Shown here piece by piece: positions 1 to 8,502 of a DNA stretch of 64,000 nucleotides. The notes beneath the pieces are model-generated. The model was not told the DNA's origin. It saw only the letters and a program-made list of their open reading frames with translations, and ran no database searches. The position numbers were made by a program, and so were the translations under genes. The stretch comes from a bacterium. GTDB taxonomy: Bacteria; Electryoneota; B3-LCP. The stretch covers positions 1-64,000 of the forward strand of contig JAPKYS010000021.1 of the NCBI GenBank assembly GCA_026394195.1, read 5' to 3'. Every line of letters starts with the position of its first letter. Position 1 is the first letter of the stretch.

Positions 1-1149
1 AAGATAGCAGTGCTTGATTTTACAGGCAGTGAATTTGCGCAGGGTGCCTCAGATCACCTTGTATCATATCTACTACTGAACAATCGTGGAACTAGTCCCC
101 AAGCACGTATATATCAAAGCGGGGTTACTACAAAAATTTATGATGTCGTTGAACGCAGCCAGCTAAATAAAATCATCGAAGAGCAAAAATTCGGTCAAAG
201 TGGACTGATTGACGATTCACAGACCTCTCAACTCGGTAAAATTTTGGGTGTGAATGCCATTGTGAGCGGATCGGTGTCGACCGGATCGTCCGATACTTGG
301 ACAAAAGAGAAACGCACCGTATATCGTAAAGAAGAAGACGGAGGAAACTATGAAATTCTCGTTGACGTTCTGACTCGAAAAGTGAATGCTTCAGTAAAAA
401 TCAGAATCGTAAGCTCAGAAACTGGTCAAATCCTGGGTAGTAAGGAGGCACACAAAGAAGCCTCAAATAGTAAAGATAAAGATCAGATCGATGAAATTCC
501 CTCGCCAAATATTATGATTAGCGAATGTATAGACCAGTCCTGTTGGGAAATTTTGAATTATATGGCTCCGTGCTTTGAATTGGTGGAAAGGGAATTGGCA
601 AAAATTAAGGCAAAAGAACTGAAGGATAAAGCAGCGACAGCAGCAGAGTTAGCAGAAAGTGGGGATCTGGACAAATCCTACACGATTTACTATTCGCTCT
701 ATCAGAGTGACCAGTATAATCCTGAGATCACTTATAACCTGGGAATACTCGACGAAGCCGTGGGCAACTTTGCTGACGCAAAAGCGATGTACGAATCGGC
801 TCTAACACTGAAATCCGATGAGAAGGATTATCTAAATGCTGCACAGCGCGTAGCGCGCTCTCTGGATTACACTTCTGCACTGGAAAAGTTAGGTATTAGC
901 TGCACTAAGCACGAGTGGAATCTAAACGAGTCTGCCGTAGCGGCAGTGATGGCTCAAAAGATTCTCATCAAGGGTGGCAGTTCTGACCGCCAAGAGATTC
1001 GTCAGGGACCGGACGAAAATAGCGCTCTGTTGACCAAAGTGCCAGGCGGCATTGAATTAGTTCTAGTAGAAGTCGCGGGAGATTGGTTCAAAGTAAAGCT
1101 CATTGATGGGAAGGAAGGTTATATCCACAAGAAATTTGTGAAACAATGA
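1..1149 (+). CDS. CsgG-like/TPR/SH3 protein, 5' partial
   Basis: The reading frame is open from base 1. The first codons give KIAVLDF, the usual opening strand of CsgG-type (curli assembly/penicillin-binding-protein activator-like) domains, so the true start lies upstream of the window and the GTG at 10 is probably internal. Next come VVERSQLNKIIEEQKFGQSG and a GVNAIVSGSVS strand, typical of this fold. Residues about 210-290 hold one or two TPR-like helices (YNLGILDEAVGNFADAKAMY). The C-terminal 55 residues look like a bacterial SH3 domain ending WFKVKLIDGKEGYIHKKFV. A periplasmic or outer-membrane-associated role is inferred from the family, since the signal peptide is outside the window. 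A hairpin at 1201-1226 follows the stop. Confidence 0.75.
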   Translation, partial: KIAVLDFTGSEFAQGASDHLVSYLLLNNRGTSPQARIYQSGVTTKIYDVVERSQLNKIIEEQKFGQSGLIDDSQTSQLGKILGVNAIVSGSVSTGSSDTWTKEKRTVYRKEEDGGNYEILVDVLTRKVNASVKIRIVSSETGQILGSKEAHKEASNSKDKDQIDEIPSPNIMISECIDQSCWEILNYMAPCFELVERELAKIKAKELKDKAATAAELAESGDLDKSYTIYYSLYQSDQYNPEITYNLGILDEAVGNFADAKAMYESALTLKSDEKDYLNAAQRVARSLDYTSALEKLGISCTKHEWNLNESAVAAVMAQKILIKGGSSDRQEIRQGPDENSALLTKVPGGIELVLVEVAGDWFKVKLIDGKEGYIHKKFVKQ

Positions 1150-1200
1150 TCTTTGGATAATAACTCCGGATATGGCGATTAGTACGCTGGCTAAAAGATA

Positions 1201-1226
1201 AAGGGGTCGGTTCTCACCGACCCCTT
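1201..1226. terminator. Hairpin between convergent genes, possible bidirectional terminator
   Basis: The inverted repeat AAGGGGTCGGT / ACCGACCCCTT has an 11-bp stem and a 4-base loop. It lies between the end of the CsgG-like gene (+) and the end of citrate synthase (-). The downstream T-run is weak on the + strand, so termination is inferred from position and stem strength. Further hairpins at 1290-1308 (GGCATGGA/TCCATGCC) and 1331-1352 (GGGCGGAC/GTCCGCCC) follow. Confidence 0.5.
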
Positions 1227-1359
1227 CTGGTTTATTCTTGGCGGTCATGGACCACTCCATACCCGTGTTTTACAGAATTATGAAAGTGGCATGGATTGGT
1301 CCATGCCACCTCAGAGAATAAACAACACCAGGGCGGACACATAGGTCCGCCCCTACCAT

Positions 1360-1386
1360 TCTGAATTCTGGATTCTGAATTCTTTT
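1360..1386. repeat. Phrase-like tandem repeat (ATTCTGAATTCTGG)
   Basis: Degenerate tandem copies of ATTCTGAATTC/ATTCTGGATTC end just downstream of the citrate synthase stop. The same words recur at 48978-49018 in another gap. No coding capacity is seen. Together with the two hairpins before it, this fills the space between genes. Confidence 0.55.
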
Positions 1387-1388
1387 TC

Positions 1389-2666
1389 CTACTTCGTCAC
1401 CATCGCCTTGAACTTGGCGGTGGTCAGCGACTTCGGACGCTCGATGGGTTCGCCCCAGGCGCGGCTGATGATGGCCTGAGACGCCATGCCCATGGTGCGG
1501 GATACGCTGAACAGCACGGTATAGTAATCGAATTCGGTCATGCCGAAGTGATACAGCAAGCATCCTGAAGCTGCGTCGACGTTCGGCCATGGATCCTTGA
1601 TCTTCTGTACTTGCTTCAGCACTTCCGGAACCACCTTGAATACGCGAGCGACAGTCTGATAGACTGGGTCGTTCGGGCAGACTTTGGCGCCGAAGGCGAG
1701 GAAGGCATCAAAGCGCGGATCAGTGATGCGCAGTACAGCGTGGCCGTAACCGGGAACTACTTTCCCTGAGTCCAGGGTTTCCTGAGCGAACTTGGAGAGT
1801 TGCTCTTCGGTCGGAGCGCCGTTGAACTTCTTGATGGTCTTGATGATCCAGTCCAGGCATTCCTGATTGGCTAAGCCGTGCAGCGGGCCCGCCAAACCGT
1901 TCAGACCGGCTGAAACGGCGTAGTAGATGTCGGACAGCGCCGATGCCACGCAGTGGCAAGTGTGAGCGGAAACGTTGCCGCCTTCATGATCGCAGTGCAG
2001 CGTCATGTAGAGGCGCATCAGATTCTTGAAATTGCCGGTCGGGTCGGGAAGACCTAACATGTGAGCATAGTTGCCGCCCCAGTCGAGATTGGCATCCGCA
2101 GCAATGCGCGGTCCCTTGTTGAAACGCATGCGATAGATACCGGCGGCGATCACCGGAAGCTGAGCTAACAGATTCAGTGAATCTTCTAACATCGGCATCC
2201 AGTATTCGTCCTTCTTCATGCCTTCGGTGTAGCGCTTGCGGAAGAGAGATTCGCGTTCCAATACCAGCACGGCGGTGTCCAGCATCGCCATGGGGTGAGA
2301 ATCCTTGGGCATGGCTTCCAAAACCTTCCAGACGTAGTCGGGAACGTTGGCGCGTTTGCGATATTCTGCCTGGAGATCCGCCAGATCCTGCTTGTCGGGC
2401 AGTTTGCCCACGCAGAGCAGGTAGAAGATCTCTTCGGGTAGACGGTTTGCCAGATCGGCGATGGGGATGGTGCGAATGATCAGACCCTTATCGGGTGGAA
2501 CTTCGGAGGTATCGCAGACCATGACCTTATTGCCGCGCATACCACCGTAAACCTGTCCCAGGGTTACCGTGTCGACCTGCTTGTCGCCGTGCTCTTTAAC
2601 CAATGACTTGATCTCATCCTTCATTGCCGGGATGATCTCCGCCATTTTCTGTTGTAATGATGCCAT
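1389..2666 (-). CDS. gltA: Citrate synthase, eukaryote-like type
   Basis: This 425-residue protein condenses acetyl-CoA and oxaloacetate to citrate, the entry step of the TCA cycle, in the cytoplasm. The catalytic residues are visible: His in NGLAGPLHGLANQE, His in VPGYGHAVLRITDPRFD and Asp in NVDAASGCLLYHFG. The CDHEGGNVSAH segment and the long N-terminal helical region match the mitochondrial-type (type I) enzyme rather than the short bacterial type. The ATG at 2666 is preceded by AAGGAG at good spacing, which fixes the start. It is transcribed alone and diverges from the DUF5916 gene. A smaller citrate-synthase-fold protein at 51801-52568 is a distinct enzyme. Confidence 0.93.
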   Translation of the reverse strand: MASLQQKMAEIIPAMKDEIKSLVKEHGDKQVDTVTLGQVYGGMRGNKVMVCDTSEVPPDKGLIIRTIPIADLANRLPEEIFYLLCVGKLPDKQDLADLQAEYRKRANVPDYVWKVLEAMPKDSHPMAMLDTAVLVLERESLFRKRYTEGMKKDEYWMPMLEDSLNLLAQLPVIAAGIYRMRFNKGPRIAADANLDWGGNYAHMLGLPDPTGNFKNLMRLYMTLHCDHEGGNVSAHTCHCVASALSDIYYAVSAGLNGLAGPLHGLANQECLDWIIKTIKKFNGAPTEEQLSKFAQETLDSGKVVPGYGHAVLRITDPRFDAFLAFGAKVCPNDPVYQTVARVFKVVPEVLKQVQKIKDPWPNVDAASGCLLYHFGMTEFDYYTVLFSVSRTMGMASQAIISRAWGEPIERPKSLTTAKFKAMVTK

Positions 2667-3014
2667 AGAACAACTCCTTTGAAATACGGATCGTCCGCCA
2701 TTTATTGTGTATAGGACGATATTGTGTGGGTTACTGTTTGGATGGATTTATTAATGCTTGAATTAAGCACGCTAGTTCGAGATGATCGTTATAAAATATA
2801 CATTATATGTTGAAAAACATCATTTCTTTGGAATTTACTGGAATTCCTCCAAAAAGTCAAGTGAATTTTAAGCTTTCTGCCGAAAGAATGAATTCTGGCC
2901 CGACCCCACCTGAAAAACTCTTCATCAACTCAGCCAATCATCAAAAGGTTTCCGAGCAACTTTTTCCCCCCTATATCGTCTAAATAAGTAGAACTCATCA
3001 ATCACTATCCGACC
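2667..3014. other. Divergent intergenic region, AT-rich
   Basis: This 348-base gap lies between the divergent citrate synthase and DUF5916 genes. It must hold both promoters, but no -35/-10 pair stands out on either strand. I see no ORF, RNA gene or member of the repeat families found elsewhere in the window. Confidence 0.5.
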
Positions 3015-5132
3015 GTGCGAAGATACGTCAATCTGATCTGTATCGCCTTTTTAGTCTATCCGGTGTGGGCGCAGCAGGATAGCGTGCGCACCATCCGGTC
3101 CGTACCGACCAACAGCCCAGTCATCGACGGCATCCTGGAAGCCGAGTGGCAGCAGGCTCCCGCCGCCACGGATTTTATTCAGAGAGATCCCACCGAAGGT
3201 GCTCCGGCATCCCAGAAGACCGAGGTGCGGGTCATGAATTCGCCCACCGCTCTATATTTCGGCATCCGCTGCCATGAAACCGACCCTTCCAAGATCGCCA
3301 GCGTCCTCACCAAGCGTGACAAGGTCGATGGCGACATGATCATGATCTACCTGGACACCTACCACGACCACCGCACCGGCTTTTATTTCACCATCAATCC
3401 AGCAGGCGTTCAAGAAGATGGTATACTCTACAATGACAATTGGACAGACAATTCCTGGGACGGCAACTGGCAGGTGGAAACCACTCGAGACGACTCGGGT
3501 TGGACTGCCGAGGTAAAAATTCCGTTCAACACGCTTCGTTTCAGGGATGATGCTGGAGAACAGACCTGGGGAATTAATTTCCAGAAATACACCCAGCGCG
3601 ATAAAGAAGGCGCGTTCTGGCAGCCGGTCACACGGGACAAAGGGCGCCGAGTCAGCGGATTCGGACACCTGATAGGGTTAAGCAGTCTCAAACCCGGCCA
3701 GGGGTTGGAGCTGCGACCATATGGCGTCGCCAATTTCCAAGAAACCGGACTGGATCCTCTGCATGGTAACAATGATTGGAATAACCTCGGTATCGACGCC
3801 AAGTTCCGCCTGTCGCCCAACCTGACCCTGGACGCCACCTACAACCCCGATTTCGCCCAAATCGAAGCCGATGAAGAGGTGATCAATCTTTCCGACTATC
3901 CTGAATATCTGCTTGAAAAGCGACCCTTCTTTCTCGAGGGAGCCAACGTTTTCGATATGCAGTGGGATCTGTTCTACAGCCGCAGGATCACCAACCCTGA
4001 AGGGGGAGCCAAAGTATCCGGTAAAATCGGTGGCATGCGCATGATGGCGCTCGCTGCGCGCAATCTAAACGAGGAAAATCAAAAGGAAAACTTCGGAATT
4101 CTACGCCTTAAACGCGATATCTTCAAGGACAGCGAATTAGGATTGCTGATGACGGACAAGGAGGGTCCGGATAGCGACTATGGGCGGCTCTGGGCAGTCG
4201 ACTCGCGTATAAAATTCAATGATCAATTCTCGGTTCAGACCATTTTGTCGCAGAGTTTCAAGCCGGATCTGCTGGATGACAACTGGGCTTACCGTGTTTA
4301 TGGACTTTATACCAGCGATCGTTATTCCGGTGAGCTGTATCATGAATCGATGACCCGCGACTTCCGCGCCAACGACACCGGCTGGACCAGTTATTCCGAC
4401 TTTCATCGTGAAGGCGGTTGGGCGCAGTACGCTTCACGCCCCGAAAAATGGGGGATACGCCGCATTAGTAATAACGTTAATTTCGGCACCGAAACGCACT
4501 ACAATTTCACTGACCGGGAGTGGTGGGGGAACTACAACAACTCCTTCACAACGATGAACTACATGTACTTCGGATTCGGAGTCGCCTGGTCGAAGGTATT
4601 CCGCAGAAAGTACGTCGATGACGGCGAATTCTACCAGAATCACGACAATTTCGGCAATTACAATTTGGAATGCTACCAGGGCAGCGACCAATGGATCTGG
4701 TACGAGTCCGACTTTTCAAAACCATTGGCTTTGGCCGTTTCCTACGAAGAGGGTGATTTCAGGAATGGCTATAATCGTGAATTGGACGCCACTCTGCAGG
4801 TTCGACCACTCCATAGCCTGGACCTGAGGCTCGTAAACGAATTCAACCGCGTACAGGGTGTCTACGACGTCAACGACGGCGCCCTTTCCGATTTTATGGT
4901 CACCCGCTTCCGAGCCGAATGGACGCTGTCCCGTAGGCTGTTTACTCGCCTGACCACGCAATACGTAAAGGACGAAAAAGTGTATTTGAGCAACGCTCTG
5001 TTCGGTTACAATTTCGCTCCCGAAAGCTACCTCTACCTCGTCTATGATGACTCCCGCAGCGAGTTGTTGGGTTGGAAATCCATACAGGATCGCATCATCA
5101 AGATGAAGATCTCCTACTTCGTGCAGATCTAA
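3015..5132 (+). CDS. CBM9-like / DUF5916 outer-membrane protein
   Basis: This 705-residue protein has a signal peptide (MRRYVNLICIAFLVYPVWAQ). Residues about 25-210 form a carbohydrate-binding-family-9-like domain: PVIDGILEAEWQQAP, then the ALYFGIRCHETDP strand and GWTAEVKIPFNTLRF. The rest matches DUF5916, including YPEYLLEKRPFFLEGANVFD, and its alternating aromatic strands suggest an outer-membrane beta-barrel ending in FVQI. The start is a GTG at 3015, and no upstream ATG in frame fits the signal peptide. Such proteins are common in Bacteroidota and relatives, where their substrate is generally unknown. It appears monocistronic. The function beyond surface glycan-related binding is not established. 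Confidence 0.85.
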   Translation: MRRYVNLICIAFLVYPVWAQQDSVRTIRSVPTNSPVIDGILEAEWQQAPAATDFIQRDPTEGAPASQKTEVRVMNSPTALYFGIRCHETDPSKIASVLTKRDKVDGDMIMIYLDTYHDHRTGFYFTINPAGVQEDGILYNDNWTDNSWDGNWQVETTRDDSGWTAEVKIPFNTLRFRDDAGEQTWGINFQKYTQRDKEGAFWQPVTRDKGRRVSGFGHLIGLSSLKPGQGLELRPYGVANFQETGLDPLHGNNDWNNLGIDAKFRLSPNLTLDATYNPDFAQIEADEEVINLSDYPEYLLEKRPFFLEGANVFDMQWDLFYSRRITNPEGGAKVSGKIGGMRMMALAARNLNEENQKENFGILRLKRDIFKDSELGLLMTDKEGPDSDYGRLWAVDSRIKFNDQFSVQTILSQSFKPDLLDDNWAYRVYGLYTSDRYSGELYHESMTRDFRANDTGWTSYSDFHREGGWAQYASRPEKWGIRRISNNVNFGTETHYNFTDREWWGNYNNSFTTMNYMYFGFGVAWSKVFRRKYVDDGEFYQNHDNFGNYNLECYQGSDQWIWYESDFSKPLALAVSYEEGDFRNGYNRELDATLQVRPLHSLDLRLVNEFNRVQGVYDVNDGALSDFMVTRFRAEWTLSRRLFTRLTTQYVKDEKVYLSNALFGYNFAPESYLYLVYDDSRSELLGWKSIQDRIIKMKISYFVQI

Positions 5133-5235
5133 CCGCAAACAGCCTCATCCCAACCCCTTTAACCCCACTACTGTGATCCGATTCACCCTAAGGGTGCGGT
5201 TGGAGGTATTTGATATCGGCAGACGTTGCGGAGGG

Positions 5236-5254
5236 GCCGGGCTTGCCCCGACCC
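5236..5254. repeat. Palindromic repeat, GGGTCGGGGCAAGCCCG family
   Basis: On the minus strand this reads GGGTCGGGGCAAGCCCGGCC, a hairpin. The same palindrome occurs in the gap at 48739-48760 and in frame inside dnaE2 at 12189-12210. Confidence 0.6.
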
Positions 5255-5322
5255 GTAACTGAAGTGTCATTCCCGCGGCGACTATCGAGGGGCACGCACC
5301 GTCGTATCCAACGCAGTTTTTA

Positions 5323-5465
5323 GCGTTGCGTCAGGTCTTGCTCCGAAGGAGTGTGACCTGACGCCGTCATCCTTCCTTCCAAATGCCCGTTCCATTTTTC
5401 CTGTTTTCAAAAATAATTGAGAAAATGCTTGACAAGGGGAACGGGGGGTGCGTATATTGGGGGGG
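5323..5465 (+). repeat. Composite repeat: inverted repeat plus promoter, copy 1
   Basis: About 140 bases here are repeated at 8666-8803 with only scattered differences. The left part is an inverted repeat (GCGTCAGGTC ... GACCTGACGC). The right part runs from CCCGTTCCATTTTT through TTTTCAAAAATA to a strong promoter. The 417-base gap downstream of the DUF5916 gene contains nothing else recognisable except the GGGTCGGGG palindrome. Confidence 0.75.
5429..5458 (+). promoter_or_regulatory. Sigma70-like promoter with G-rich spacer for the lipoprotein operon
   Basis: TTGACA (5429-5434), an 18-base spacer rich in G-runs, then TATATT (5453-5458). It lies about 90 bases upstream of the first lipoprotein start and points into the operon. 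The spacer plus the downstream GGGGGGG give at least three long G-tracts on the non-template strand. Near-consensus promoters of the same design recur at 8769, 29280, 29988 and 30769. Confidence 0.7.
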
Positions 5466-5549
5466 AGAAATGTGGAAGATATCAATTGGTGATAGCTAGG
5501 AAGAAGTTAAAATATCCAAACAGGTTCAGTATTACGAAAGGATTGCAAT

Positions 5550-5963
5550 ATGAAAGCTAACCCAGTTTTGTCATTTTTTGCATTGATCAGCCTCCTGCTA
5601 ACTGGATGCACTGCTACCTACCACGCGAAACAAACACAAGGAGCCTTAAACGGTGATCGGATTACCGTTGCGACAGCTCAAAAAAGCATTAAGGTGGGGA
5701 TGTCCGGTAGCCAAGTACTTGAATCCCTTGGATCGCCGAATATTATTTCCACTGACGAAGAGGGGAGAGAAGTTTGGGTCTATGATAAAATATCAACTGA
5801 AGTGGTAACTTCAGAAAGCGCTGGAGTATGGTTCCTAGGATTGGTCGGTGGAGGTGGGGGCTCGGGCTCAAGATCTACAAGTCAACGAACACTTACAATA
5901 ATTGTTAAATTCGATGCCGATAAGAAAGTGAGAGATTTGGCATATCATTCCTCAAACTTCTAG
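5550..5963 (+). CDS. BamE/SmpA-like lipoprotein
   Basis: This 137-residue lipoprotein precursor has a signal peptide with lipobox LLTGC near residue 20. The core IKVGMSGSQVLESLGSPNII followed by REVWVYDK is the SmpA/OmlA (BamE-like) signature, and the C-terminal RTLTIIVKFDADKKVRDLAYH strand fits. BamE proteins help the outer-membrane beta-barrel assembly machine, but many short paralogues like this one have no assigned role. A glycine/serine-rich stretch interrupts the domain. AAGGATT precedes the ATG. It is the first gene of a three-lipoprotein operon (next gene 10 bases on) and is lower in GC than the flanking housekeeping genes, hinting at transfer. Confidence 0.75.
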   Translation: MKANPVLSFFALISLLLTGCTATYHAKQTQGALNGDRITVATAQKSIKVGMSGSQVLESLGSPNIISTDEEGREVWVYDKISTEVVTSESAGVWFLGLVGGGGGSGSRSTSQRTLTIIVKFDADKKVRDLAYHSSNF

Positions 5964-5972
5964 GAGTAGTTC

Positions 5973-6503
5973 ATGAACATTAAACTTCGATTATCCTTCA
6001 TAGTGACACTGTTATTATTACTCGGGTGTAATACAATTCCACCTGATGCATTACTACTAACTCATGAATCGTTACAACAGCGTCAGCTACAAACAAAGCG
6101 ATTCGATACTACCGATGAAGAGAAAATGCTATCTTCATGTGCCGGGTTATTGCAGGACTTGGGCTTTACAATTCAAGAAAGTGAAACAGATTTGGGTGTA
6201 TTATTGGGAACTAAAAACCGTAGTGCTGTTAATGCAGGCCAACGAGTCGCGGCAGTGGCGATTGCACTTTTAGGTGGCGGTATCATGGCAACTGACAAAG
6301 AACAACTAATGAGAGCTTCTGTGGTTACGCATCCTATCGGTAATCCAGTGAGAGGTATAGCTGTTCGGGTAACATTTCAACGAGTTGTTTGGAATACTAA
6401 TAATGATATTACCAAACAAGAACTCATAATGGACGAAAACATATATGCAGAATTCTTTCAGAAACTATCAAAGTCGGTTTTCCTGGAGGCAAATGAACTA
6501 TGA
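5973..6503 (+). CDS. Lipoprotein, related to the next gene
   Basis: This 176-residue protein has a signal peptide and lipobox LLLLGCN. The mature part contains QTKRFDTTDEEKMLSSCAGLLQDLGFTI, which is closely matched by the following gene (QSRAFDTTEKTTTLRTIIATLQDLGFVI), so the two are paralogues. A hydrophobic glycine-rich segment (VAAVAIALLGGGIMA) lies mid-protein. The C-terminus YAEFFQKLSKSVFLEANEL also parallels the neighbour. Its stop overlaps the next start (ATGA), implying translational coupling. It is presumably anchored to the outer membrane. I do not recognise a named function. Confidence 0.7.
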   Translation: MNIKLRLSFIVTLLLLLGCNTIPPDALLLTHESLQQRQLQTKRFDTTDEEKMLSSCAGLLQDLGFTIQESETDLGVLLGTKNRSAVNAGQRVAAVAIALLGGGIMATDKEQLMRASVVTHPIGNPVRGIAVRVTFQRVVWNTNNDITKQELIMDENIYAEFFQKLSKSVFLEANEL

Positions 6504-6925
6504 AGAATAAAATATGCAGTCTCATTCCTCTTTTTACCTTGCTGATCGTGCTGATAGGTTGTGCGACAACTCAGCAAAGACTCCTTGATTCTGACCAGAA
6601 TCAATTGCAACTGCGTTCTTTCCAATCCAGAGCATTTGATACTACAGAAAAAACAACCACCTTGCGCACTATAATTGCGACTTTACAGGATTTGGGATTC
6701 GTTATAGATAAAGCCGATGACATTCTCGGCACTGTTTCAGCTACTAAATTGAACTATTATTCCCTAAAGATCACAGTCTCAGTACGTCCACGCGGTGAGT
6801 CACAGCTTCTCGTACGCGCTAATGCACAATATGGTGTTCATCCGGTAACCGATCCAAAGCCTTATCAAGATTTCTTTATAGCTTTAGAAAAGTCGATGTT
6901 TCTGACAGCACATGAAGTAGATTAG
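6500..6925 (+). CDS. Lipoprotein, paralogue of the preceding gene
   Basis: This 141-residue precursor has lipobox VLIGCATT. It shares the FDTTEKTTTLRTIIATLQDLGF core and the FFIALEKSMFLTAHEV tail with the 5973-6503 product but lacks that protein's central glycine-rich hydrophobic segment. It begins inside the previous stop codon. The trio (BamE-like plus two paralogues) probably acts as one envelope complex, an inference from operon structure only. A hairpin at 6922-6960 begins in the last codon and may end the transcript. Confidence 0.7.
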   Translation: MKNKICSLIPLFTLLIVLIGCATTQQRLLDSDQNQLQLRSFQSRAFDTTEKTTTLRTIIATLQDLGFVIDKADDILGTVSATKLNYYSLKITVSVRPRGESQLLVRANAQYGVHPVTDPKPYQDFFIALEKSMFLTAHEVD

Positions 6926-6960
6926 CCTGGTGCCCCACAGCTCTGCTGTGGGTAGGCTAA
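6922..6960 (+). repeat. CCCCACAGC hairpin repeat at operon end
   Basis: Nested stems TTAGCCT/AGGCTAA and CCCACAGC/GCTGTGGG form a strong hairpin directly over the stop codon of the third lipoprotein gene. There is no T-run, so it is either a repeat-family member reused as a transcript end or simply an insertion. Related hairpins occur at 8812-9053, 29330 and 30811. Confidence 0.6.
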
Positions 6961-7032
6961 CCACTGCACCATAACCTGAACCTATAAGGGACACTCCCCG
7001 TACCCCTTCTTTTTTACCTTTCCCCCCAATCT

Positions 7033-7106
7033 CCCCAAAATAAACCCTCCTTGTCTCTTGACAACTGCACAATTGTGTAGTATATTATATGTGTGCAATT
7101 GTGCAG
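7033..7106 (+). promoter_or_regulatory. Promoter with tandem operators upstream of imuB-like gene
   Basis: TTGACA (7058-7063), 17 bases, TATATT (7081-7086). A palindrome CTGCACAATTGTGTAG (7065-7080) fills the spacer, and a related box GTGTGCAATTGTGCAG (7091-7106) covers the expected transcription start. The layout predicts tight repression. All 74 bases are repeated without change at 9321-9394 before dnaE2. Because that pair is usually SOS-controlled, a LexA-like repressor is the first guess. Confidence 0.75.
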
Positions 7107-7118
7107 GTACGAAGAGAG

Positions 7119-7152
7119 TTAAAAGTTAAAAGTTGAAAGTTAAAAGTTTGAA
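7119..7152. repeat. TTAAAAG-type short tandem repeat
   Basis: Degenerate copies of AGTTAAA / AGTTGAAA sit just downstream of the operator. No coding function is seen. Similar low-complexity tandem words (GTAAAAG) lie at 29118-29145. A hairpin of the GTCGGGGTC/GACCCCGAC type follows at 7173-7196. Confidence 0.5.
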
Positions 7153-7220
7153 GAGTTTGAAAAACAGACATAGTCGGGGTCGCCCCTGACCCCGACGGAG
7201 CATTTCCCAGCCTTGAAAGC

Positions 7221-7310
7221 CGGGCTATTCACCTGCAGTCCTTGCAGGACGCTCTGAAGACGTCCCCTTCAGGGGACTGAAGGATGGCAGCCCGGGAATT
7301 CATTCCCGGG
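7221..7310 (+). repeat. 90-bp palindromic repeat, intergenic copy
   Basis: Ninety bases here are identical to 9887-9976, which lies in frame inside dnaE2. The element contains several small inverted repeats (CTGCAGTCCTTGCAG, CCCCTTCAGGGG, CCCGGGAATTCATTCCCGGG). It lies in the leader of the imuB-like gene and is followed by GACTGCTGCT/GACTGCTGATTGC tandem words running to the start codon. Confidence 0.85.
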
Positions 7311-7344
7311 GACTGCTGCTGACTGCTGATTGCTGATTGCTCCT

Positions 7345-8502
7345 ATGGATCGTTCCGTTGTCTTCGTTCATATCCCCGCGTTCATGATTGCGGTGGAACG
7401 GGTGCTGCAGCCCAGACTGGCTGGTCGGCCGCTGGTGGTGGCTTCGCCGGACTCCGCCCGAGCGCTGGTGCAGGTAGTCTCCGATGAAGCTCGCCACTCG
7501 GGCATCCGCACAGGGATGAGGCTGAACGAGGCCGCGCGGCTCTGCCGCGACCTGGGAGTCTTAAATCCCAATCCACCGCTCTACGCCCGCGCTGAAGCCG
7601 CCATCCTGCGCATCCTGAACCGCTATACCCCCTTCGTGGAACCCAACCGCAGCGGATCGGCGTATCTCGACGTCACCTCGACGATAAAGCTCTTCGGCGG
7701 AGCCGGTAACGTTGCTTTCCGAGCCGAACGCGAAATCCGCGACGAACTGCGCCTGATCCCTTCCGCCGGGCTGGCGGTCAACAAATTGGTCAGCGGAGTG
7801 GCGGGGAGGAGGTCTCCGCCCAGCGAACTGATCGAGGTCGAGGCGGGAAGCGAACAGTCTTTCCTGTCGCCGCTGCAGGCGCACGCGCTTCCTGCCGTCG
7901 ATCGACCCTGCTGGATTAAGCTGTGCGAACTGAACGTCCGCATCGTGCAGCAGTTGGCGGAGATCTCCACGACTTACCTGGAGCTGGCTCTGGGGCGGAA
8001 AGGAGCTTTGCTCCACCGCCAGGCGCTGGGCGAGGATTACAGCCCGGTGCAGCCGCCATCAGCCGTACCGCATCTGTCGCACCGTATCGAACTGCCCGAA
8101 GACAGCAACGACATCGTGACTCTGAAAAAGCAGCTCTTCGGATTGGTGGAAACCAGCATGTCGGAACTGCGGCAGCGAGGCAGAGGCGCTCGCCGTTTGC
8201 AGTTGGACCTGCTTTATTCCGACCTGAAGGCGGCGCGGGGGACGCGCACGCTCAGGAGCCATTCCAACCTGCTTTCCGGCTGGTACACCGAAGCCGAAGC
8301 CCTCTTCCTGCAGATCCTGACCCGCCGCATCCGGGTGCGAGCGATCGAAGTGCGCTTCTGGGATTTTGCTCCCGACCCCGCCGCGCAGACGCAACTCTTC
8401 GCCGCAACCGAAGAGACGAAGGAGATCAGCCTTTCCACCACGCTGGACGGCTTGCGCCAGCGCTTCGGCATGGATGCGGTGAAATACGCCAGAGCCGGAT
8501 AG
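7345..8502 (+). CDS. imuB: ImuB-like Y-family polymerase homologue, likely inactive
   Basis: This 385-residue protein has the Y-family polymerase fold: palm start VVFVHIPAFMIAVERV, then GRPLVVASPD, SAYLDVTSTIKLFGG and the helix-hairpin-helix and little-finger regions. The canonical DxDxFFAxVE motif is changed to HIPAFMIAVE (metal-binding Asp lost), and the SxDE motif reads YLDV (Glu lost). This is the pattern of ImuB, which acts as a scaffold for DnaE2 rather than a polymerase. A TQLF motif near the C-terminus is a possible beta-clamp-binding site. ATG 7345 is preferred because upstream in-frame TTG codons fall within tandem repeat DNA. dnaE2 follows 1 kb downstream behind an identical promoter. 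No imuA is adjacent. Confidence 0.8.
   Translation: MDRSVVFVHIPAFMIAVERVLQPRLAGRPLVVASPDSARALVQVVSDEARHSGIRTGMRLNEAARLCRDLGVLNPNPPLYARAEAAILRILNRYTPFVEPNRSGSAYLDVTSTIKLFGGAGNVAFRAEREIRDELRLIPSAGLAVNKLVSGVAGRRSPPSELIEVEAGSEQSFLSPLQAHALPAVDRPCWIKLCELNVRIVQQLAEISTTYLELALGRKGALLHRQALGEDYSPVQPPSAVPHLSHRIELPEDSNDIVTLKKQLFGLVETSMSELRQRGRGARRLQLDLLYSDLKAARGTRTLRSHSNLLSGWYTEAEALFLQILTRRIRVRAIEVRFWDFAPDPAAQTQLFAATEETKEISLSTTLDGLRQRFGMDAVKYARAG

Noticed and set aside
1150..1388. Possible small gene on the minus strand in the gap after the CsgG-like gene
   Set aside because: The open frame is formed by hairpins and tandem words, with no ribosome-binding site and no recognisable domain.
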